From: Hofstenia miamia
Taxonomy: Eukaryota > Xenacoelomorpha > Acoela
Assembly (NCBI GenBank): GCA_004352715.1
Contig: SCFE01000016.1
Location: 2,325,331 to 2,389,330, forward strand
DNA: 64,000 nucleotides
Direction of reading: 5' to 3'
Position 1 is the first letter of the stretch; every line of letters starts with the position of its first letter. Made by a program: the position numbers and the translations under genes. Below, piece by piece: positions 57,690 to 64,000 of this stretch. The notes under the pieces were generated by a model. The model was given only the letters and a program-made list of their open reading frames with translations. It did not search any database and had not been told where the DNA came from.

Positions 57690-59111
57690 TCAACCGAAAG
57701 GCGCTCAATCTCACATGATACAAGTGGGGCATTTCCGTACAACGGTGCAACAATTCGGTACTGGAAACATCTCCAATTTTTTTGCCGTACTCCCGCATAA
57801 TTTGTAAGTCGAAATTCTTGGATAAAATATATCTTAGCTTGGAAGCATATGGTTCGAATGAAACTAACTCTAGACTGCGAACAAGGTTGGAGCGTTCCTG
57901 AAGCTTGTAATCTTTTCACAGACAATTTTGAATTCGTCAGAAATAAAACGCAATTCGTCCTGGAGTTCGCCTTTGGCAAGTTCAACTATGCGATTAATTC
58001 CGGCAATGCCTTCTTCAGATTCCAGAAAATCGGTAAAATGGAATAACAATATCAAAATTTTCAGAGCAATAAAAACATGCTTTTAACCACGTGTTCCAAC
58101 TGGTTGCAATAGGCCTTGGGGTAACGATAGGCCTGTGCGTTCACGAAATAAACGCTATCTCCGAGCATTGTGTGTAAACAAATTTTTTGATAAAGCAATA
58201 CATTTGTTCACTTTTGGAAATTTTGACCTGATAAATTCCGCCAATCTCTGAACTCCATGCGCTGGCAAGTAATGTGCAGCATTGTAGGGTAAATTGCATC
58301 TTAAATCTGCCAGATTTAACCATATAACTGGCTCCATCACTTAGATCCAAACAGCTTGAACAGTGGATGAAACCATCTGATTGATAGCAACATGGTCCGC
58401 TGTTGAGTTTCTTCAAATTGAACCAATAAATGGCTGGTCGAGACGTTCACACAAAACGCCAATCAACGATCGACCCAAGGAATCAGTTGCCTCGTCGATT
58501 TGAATATAATAATTGGCATTTGACAATTTTCCAGTAATTGAACGCAAAACGTTAAGTTTTTCTTCGACAAGATATTCTTTTCGAATGGTTGATTCTTCTG
58601 GAATCGTCTCAATTCAGGGTGATTAAGTTTCGTGAAAGCAATATTTGCACTAACAAAAACCCGTGTTATTTCGGAAAAAAATTGATTTGATCCACTAGGA
58701 TTCTGATCAAAATCCAATCTGCTGGCGTTTCGCTCGTTTGGCAACCTGCGCTCAATGCGTCTCTGTGCCATTGTGTCGATTAATAACAAAAAATAAATTT
58801 CTGTCCGATAATTCAAATCGCCATGGGCAAACTTGGCACATAACATAATTATCTGCTTCATCGTGATTCCAAACACAATTTCCTCCGCTCAATGAATTGA
58901 TTAATGCGGTAATTTTACGCGTAGGAGGCACGAACCTCTGCAAACAATAATGCTTGTTAATTTCCCACAAATAAACGTTACTGACATTAAAATTCAGAAA
59001 AACATGCCAAAATATGGAAAATGTGTAATTTGTGTACAAAATGCCCAAATGGGTGAAAGTGTGAAAAGGGTGGATTTGTGTACAATACACGTAATTCCGC
59101 CCTCTGTTCAT
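57690..59111 (-). pseudogene. hAT transposase related to CGGBP1-like proteins
   Basis: From 58940 leftward: KITALINSLSGGNCVWNHDE, then a C-x2-C zinc-finger part VMCQVCPWRFELSDRNLFFV...HNGTETH, then RRIERRLPNERNASRLDFDQ, SNQFFSEITRVFVSANIAFT and KLNHPELRRF, then LDEATDSLGRSLIGVL (catalytic D region), SDGASYMVKSGRFK, and RLAEFIRSKFPKVNKCIALS and LFRERTGLSLPQ. Further left LLFHFTDFLESEEGIAGINRI is the next helical part. This order matches the BED/CGGBP1-like hAT proteins found in many invertebrates. Numerous frameshifts split it into five or more frames. No terminal repeats were found. Not functional. Confidence 0.75.
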
Positions 59112-60819
59112 TCTCTATAAAGCCGAAATATATTATGCAACTCAAGAACTGGATTCAAGTTGATTTCAATAGCTTTTTGTTAGTATGTTATTTAACCAAC
59201 TGCTCATCACCTGTAATTTTATAATTTTCTACATTGTCATTGCCCACCGATGAACTTCGCAAGGTTAATATGGAAGTCTCTGCAGACTAAATCTGAAGCA
59301 CTAGCGTGAACATACGTCGGAATTAAGAAAACCCTCCGTATATTGCAAAACAGCTAAGTATACCAAAATATTTACCATGGGTTAAAGCAATCTTAGGACA
59401 AATAGCCATTCATTAATATGTATTTAATAAAGAAAGTGGCAATATCGGGGAATTGCTGTTTGCAATATGTAAGAAATTTTAAAATCTAATTAAAGTAAGT
59501 TTTAAAGAAATTGAGGATTTTGATGTGAAAAGTGTTTATAGCAGGTGGAGGTTTGAGAGTCAGGAAGAAATTAGCAAAAAACAGTCACGATCAAAAAAAC
59601 ATCTTTAGACGACCAACAGAAAACGTCACAACACCATTAGAGTATTCGAGTATGTTATAAAATCAAATAGGTCAAAGCCCAGAATGTGAGTTAGTAAGCG
59701 ATTTAATAGAAGTTATCACCGGCATGAAACTTGAAGAGTGGAGAATTTGAGCAGAGCTTCTTTGTATGGTAAGCGAGAAATCTATTTAAAAGTACGTTTC
59801 GGGAACCTTTCTATGGAGTGGAAAAGCACGAAACGGCCACCAACAGAGGGAAGTCTAGCCGCCAGACTAGCCTTATAAATGCCGATGTTGCTTTGTAGTT
59901 GCTTTATATTTTTACGCTTTGTACCAAGATGATTACAAAGAAAAAACATCATTATTACTCTCTTGAAACGAACATCTCATTTTTCCTATGTCTCAATGAG
60001 CAATTTCAAAAGTCTGTTTAGCTGGTGTTCACACAATGTGTAGTCGCGTAATGAGTAAATGCGAAAGATTCAATATTAGTATAATTACATTTAGGTTCAC
60101 CTCAAGAAAAGTAATTTGTGACATCTTGGATGACTTTCCGGTTTGTTGCAGCTATGTATCCGCAAAAGTTACTATTGTTGAATTGTTCTCCCAAAGGAGA
60201 AGCGTTCCTGTGATAAATATTTCATAATCAAACACAAAATTTTTCTATACAGTTAAAAATTGCATGTCATCATCGTTAAAATTTGGAGGCTCTTTTCAAG
60301 CCCACTAAGAGTAATCTATAGTCATGGGTTCTTGTTTTACAGGGATGAATATTATATTTGTGTTGGAATTCTAACGCCGGTAAATAACGGACTTTAATAT
60401 TGTTTGTGTATATTTACAAATGATTGCATGAGAACGTGAACATTTATTTTCTTATTGCAGTTGTAAATCAATTCTTTCAGTGTATTTCAAATAATTTCTT
60501 CTTTCCATTACCATAACTAATAATTTGTAATTATTTTTAGTATATTCCATTTCGAAAATACAACTGTGAAAATGCCCGAATTTTGTTAAATATGAATTAT
60601 CACGATTCTTTTTTTGAATCATATTAATGATCCTTTTGCCCAATTCTTACTGTTAAATGAATTGAACATATTCAATATGTACTAAAACTCTTTTTATTCA
60701 TTGGAACGCATGTATTTTTTTATATTTAAAATAGCTCGTGGTTGATTAGGTCCTGATATGAGTGTTGTCACTGCAAGTATTTAACAATGAAAATATTAAA
60801 TATTATTATATTTTAGGGA
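59112..60819. other. Intergenic, no recognised gene
   Basis: A 63-codon frame at 60036-60227 has no recognised motif. AT-rich elsewhere. The final part (60788-60819) ends in TTATATTTTAG|GGA before the MAD2 start codon, an acceptor-like sequence. Confidence 0.45.
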
Positions 60820-61077
60820 ATGACCACTGAATGCCAGACTTCTATCACTTTAAGAGGATCATGTGATTTAGTATGTGAATATCTAAGTAAACTAATCTTT
60901 TTTAATAACTTTGTTCTAACAATTATTTAGAATTTGGAGTTAATAGTATTTTGTTTCAAAGATGCATTTATCCAAATAGTAAATTCAAATTAACGGAAAA
61001 GTATGGAATGTCACTATATTTGCTCTGTGATGATAAAATTGATGAATACTTTGAGAAGGTCTTCCTCGATATTAAAG
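60820..61077 (+). CDS. MAD2L1: MAD2-family spindle-checkpoint (HORMA) protein, first two coding exons
   Basis: Exon 1 (60820-60886, 67 nt) starts MTTECQTSITLRGSCDLVCE. A 44-nt intron (60887-60930, GTAAAC...TTCTAAC...TTTAG) splits a codon after its first base. Exon 2 (60931-61077, 147 nt) gives FGVNSILFQRCIYPNSKFKL, TEKYGMSLYLLCDDKIDEYF and EKVFLDIK, and ends at AAAG|GTGATT, again phase 1. Aligned to animal MAD2L1, the ITLRGSAxIVxEFF start, FGINSILYQRGIYP and KYGLTLLxTxDxxxxxYL all fall in register without gaps. MAD2 binds CDC20/MAD1 at unattached kinetochores and delays anaphase. The remaining two thirds of the HORMA domain, including the safety-belt, lie in the gap or past the window. The match is to MAD2L1 rather than MAD2L2. 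Confidence 0.85.
60887..60930 (+). other. 44-nt GT-AG intron of the MAD2 gene
   Basis: Donor A|GTAAAC, a branch-like CTAAC about 15 bases before the acceptor, and acceptor AATTATTTAG. Its length is not a multiple of three and reading through meets TAG, so it must be removed. The protein alignment fixes both sites. Confidence 0.85.
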
Positions 61078-61170
61078 GTGATTTGGCACATCCATTCTTT
61101 ATTTCAGTACATTACACTGCATATCTGCGAACAAAAATATCCTTTTTAGGGTACAGCCGATTTAATAGCG

Positions 61171-61172
61171 TA

Positions 61173-61203
<31 letters not shown>

Positions 61204-61278
61204 TGATTTGTAACATACTAATGTGAAATTGCGATTACAAAACACCAAAAATGTGAATTTTGTATGTTACAAACCACC
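61171..61278. repeat. (TA)n microsatellite and adjacent hairpin
   Basis: TA run at 61171-61200, then inverted arms GGTGATTTGTAACATAC (61202-61218) and GTATGTTACAAACCACC (61262-61278), 16 of 17 pairs, with a 43-base loop. Lies in the presumed second intron of MAD2 and may be a MITE end. Confidence 0.8.
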
Positions 61279-61294
61279 ATTTTCTGGTACGACG

Positions 61295-62294
61295 NNNNNN
61301 NNNNNNNNNNNNNNNNNNNNNNNNNNNNNNNNNNNNNNNNNNNNNNNNNNNNNNNNNNNNNNNNNNNNNNNNNNNNNNNNNNNNNNNNNNNNNNNNNNNN
61401 NNNNNNNNNNNNNNNNNNNNNNNNNNNNNNNNNNNNNNNNNNNNNNNNNNNNNNNNNNNNNNNNNNNNNNNNNNNNNNNNNNNNNNNNNNNNNNNNNNNN
61501 NNNNNNNNNNNNNNNNNNNNNNNNNNNNNNNNNNNNNNNNNNNNNNNNNNNNNNNNNNNNNNNNNNNNNNNNNNNNNNNNNNNNNNNNNNNNNNNNNNNN
61601 NNNNNNNNNNNNNNNNNNNNNNNNNNNNNNNNNNNNNNNNNNNNNNNNNNNNNNNNNNNNNNNNNNNNNNNNNNNNNNNNNNNNNNNNNNNNNNNNNNNN
61701 NNNNNNNNNNNNNNNNNNNNNNNNNNNNNNNNNNNNNNNNNNNNNNNNNNNNNNNNNNNNNNNNNNNNNNNNNNNNNNNNNNNNNNNNNNNNNNNNNNNN
61801 NNNNNNNNNNNNNNNNNNNNNNNNNNNNNNNNNNNNNNNNNNNNNNNNNNNNNNNNNNNNNNNNNNNNNNNNNNNNNNNNNNNNNNNNNNNNNNNNNNNN
61901 NNNNNNNNNNNNNNNNNNNNNNNNNNNNNNNNNNNNNNNNNNNNNNNNNNNNNNNNNNNNNNNNNNNNNNNNNNNNNNNNNNNNNNNNNNNNNNNNNNNN
62001 NNNNNNNNNNNNNNNNNNNNNNNNNNNNNNNNNNNNNNNNNNNNNNNNNNNNNNNNNNNNNNNNNNNNNNNNNNNNNNNNNNNNNNNNNNNNNNNNNNNN
62101 NNNNNNNNNNNNNNNNNNNNNNNNNNNNNNNNNNNNNNNNNNNNNNNNNNNNNNNNNNNNNNNNNNNNNNNNNNNNNNNNNNNNNNNNNNNNNNNNNNNN
62201 NNNNNNNNNNNNNNNNNNNNNNNNNNNNNNNNNNNNNNNNNNNNNNNNNNNNNNNNNNNNNNNNNNNNNNNNNNNNNNNNNNNNNNNNNNNNNN
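61295..62294. other. Assembly gap (1000 N)
   Basis: Gap of unknown size that probably hides further MAD2 intron or exon sequence. Confidence 0.99.
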
Positions 62295-64000
62295 AATTTT
62301 TACAATTAATTTCAATTAATAATAATCATTCGACATTATTCAGCTTTAGTTGCTTTTTGGATGATGCTTTAGGTTGCTTTAGGGCTAAGTATAAGTATAG
62401 GGAATAACAACTGTTAACATCAATTGGTTCATACATGCACTTATGAACAACACAATGCAAATATAATATGCTGCTGGTGAACAAGAATACATGGCAATTA
62501 CATGTGATTATATTTTATTAAATGAGCTGAGATAAGAAGAACACTGAGCTAAATTTGTTTTATTGAGCTAGAAATTAATGCTAGAGACAAACAATTAGCA
62601 CCTTGGCATGTAGGGATGGTTTTTCATGATTTGGCTTCAGTGTGATGCTGTGTGAATTGGTCACTATCTGGAATGCCTTCTTGAGGAATGGTTTCAGTTC
62701 TTTCTATAGTGAAATTGGCAAACTACCAATGTTCATTTGTTTTGTTGGAATATGGGTCACTCTTGGTGATGGTAAATCTTTGCAACCTTCAGTCTAGACT
62801 CTGTGTTACCTAGTGCTGCTTGAGCTGTTAGATGGCCCTGTGATTCTACAATAATGAAACAACTGACATTCTGTTGACGTCATCATAAAGAATTACAAAT
62901 TCGAAAATAAAACAAAATTAACTCTAAGTTCATGAGTGACTCTACAATAACATCAAAATGTATAAAATTTTGTAGTTATTTTCATTCAATACTGAACATG
63001 TTTAATAAAGATAAATAGTTATTAGAACAAATTTTTTGTTAATTATGTCCCTACAACAATGATTAAATGACATTATTTTGAAAAAAATATTAACTATTTT
63101 ATTGCCAATACTTATTTTAAAATGTATTTGTCACCTGAAATAGTATTGTTAGGGACTTAAATGAATATTCAATTAAGAAATCAGGAATGCTTACAAATGG
63201 GTGATTCCATACTGAATACCATTGTCACAATCACACAATGTATAAATGTGATATGTAATTGTTCATTTACAAAAGAGCCAATCTCAAGGAAATTGCTCAC
63301 AGGAGAAGTCATTCTCATTTGAAACTGCCCAATAAAAATAAAATGAAAAATAATTTTGGCAGATTCTATTGACAATTTACCCTACATTCAATGGTATTGC
63401 TTTATGAAAATAGTTAAAATCACAACTTATTAATCTAAGCTTAAGATGGAAGGAATTCACACTGCTTTGAGAAAGCTTGCAACTGATTTATACTGCATTT
63501 GAAAAAGTTTATGTGAGAGGAGTGTCACACATGGAAAGTTTAATTTATTTGCTTAAAAAATTAAATAATAACAAGGATTTCAGGATTATTATAGGTAATT
63601 CTGATCATGTAAGTATGTATGTGTCAGAAAGTGAGTGAAAATATTAAGTGGTTGAAAGTATTTAGTTTTACATAATATATTAATGATAATGTATATATAA
63701 AATGAGCATATCAATAAACTGTAAATTGTATCTATTTATTTATTATGCATTTCCTTTCACTTTTATCATAGTCATGATTATAATAAATAGTAAAGATTAA
63801 TATGTAATTGTGCATCAAAATTTATTTCATCAATAATGTTTACTGAAATTATAGGATCTGTAAGTCTCCATATTAACCTTTCTGTTGCTGGAAATTTATG
63901 TAACTTGCTTGTGATTTTATGTTTAAAACTCACACACTTGGGTATGCACAAATTCTCCATTTGTTTTTAACTTTAGCTTAGATATGATATTGCTACAATT
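62295..64000. other. AT-rich stretch, no recognised exon
   Basis: I looked for the remaining MAD2 exons (central and safety-belt HORMA segments) and did not find them. No other gene or repeat is evident. A reverse 60-codon frame (63960-63778) is not recognised. Confidence 0.45.

Noticed and set aside
62295-64000. Remaining MAD2 exons after the gap
   Set aside because: No segment resembling the central or C-terminal HORMA regions was found on the plus strand; they must be in the gap or outside the window.

Overview
This is an AT-rich, gene-poor stretch of a eukaryotic, almost certainly invertebrate animal, genome in draft-assembly quality. The evidence is split coding exons with a GT-AG intron, a mitotic checkpoint gene of the MAD2 family, a small family of SAM-dependent N-methyltransferases (NNMT/PNMT/TEMT type), and dense fossils of animal transposons: CR1/L2-type LINE, Ty3/gypsy, mariner, three hAT lineages and a Penelope/retrozyme-like hammerhead. 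A 44-nt intron and splice-acceptor-like AGs just before start codons suggest a lineage with very short introns and perhaps spliced-leader trans-splicing, but the phylum cannot be fixed from the sequence alone.

Layout. 0-6.5 kb: two opposed copies of an unclassified repeat protein, one in poorly merged contigs. 7.6-8 kb: gypsy RT relic. 8.8-9.6 kb: methyltransferase pseudogene (minus). 11.8-18.3 kb: non-coding, with tandem repeats, an unrecognised broken coding stretch and a large diverged inverted repeat. 18.8-21 kb: (TA)n tracts, gaps and a hammerhead-like motif. 25.9 kb: intact methyltransferase gene. 27.7-28.8 kb: a bounded hAT element. 30.5-31.0 kb: internally deleted mariner. 31.6-32.5 kb: methyltransferase copy with one nonsense codon. 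37.7-40.6 kb: second hAT. 41.2-41.8 kb: fold-back element with telomere-like core. 42.1-49 kb: a LINE with ORF1 esterase, a 2A-like peptide, endonuclease and RT, interrupted by other LINE fragments in reverse. 50.3-52.4 kb: decayed non-LTR RT. 52.6-53.0 kb: a well-formed promoter and the start of an unknown protein, cut by a gap. 54.1-55.9 kb: reverse-strand gag-protease relic. 57.7-59.1 kb: reverse-strand hAT related to CGGBP1-like proteins. 60.8-61.1 kb: first two coding exons of a MAD2 gene, the rest lost in a gap or beyond the window.

Likely working host genes are the 25.9-kb methyltransferase and the MAD2 gene, with possible additions of the 31.6-kb copy (if its stop is an error or allele) and the gene starting at 52.8 kb. 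Several direct duplications separated by one n or a short N run look like unmerged contig ends rather than biology. No CRISPR array, tRNA or rRNA gene was seen. No wholly new system stands out; the most unusual signals are the hammerhead-like motif, the LINE with a 2A-like peptide plus tail-only insertion, the promoter-led unknown gene, and the unclassified repeat protein.
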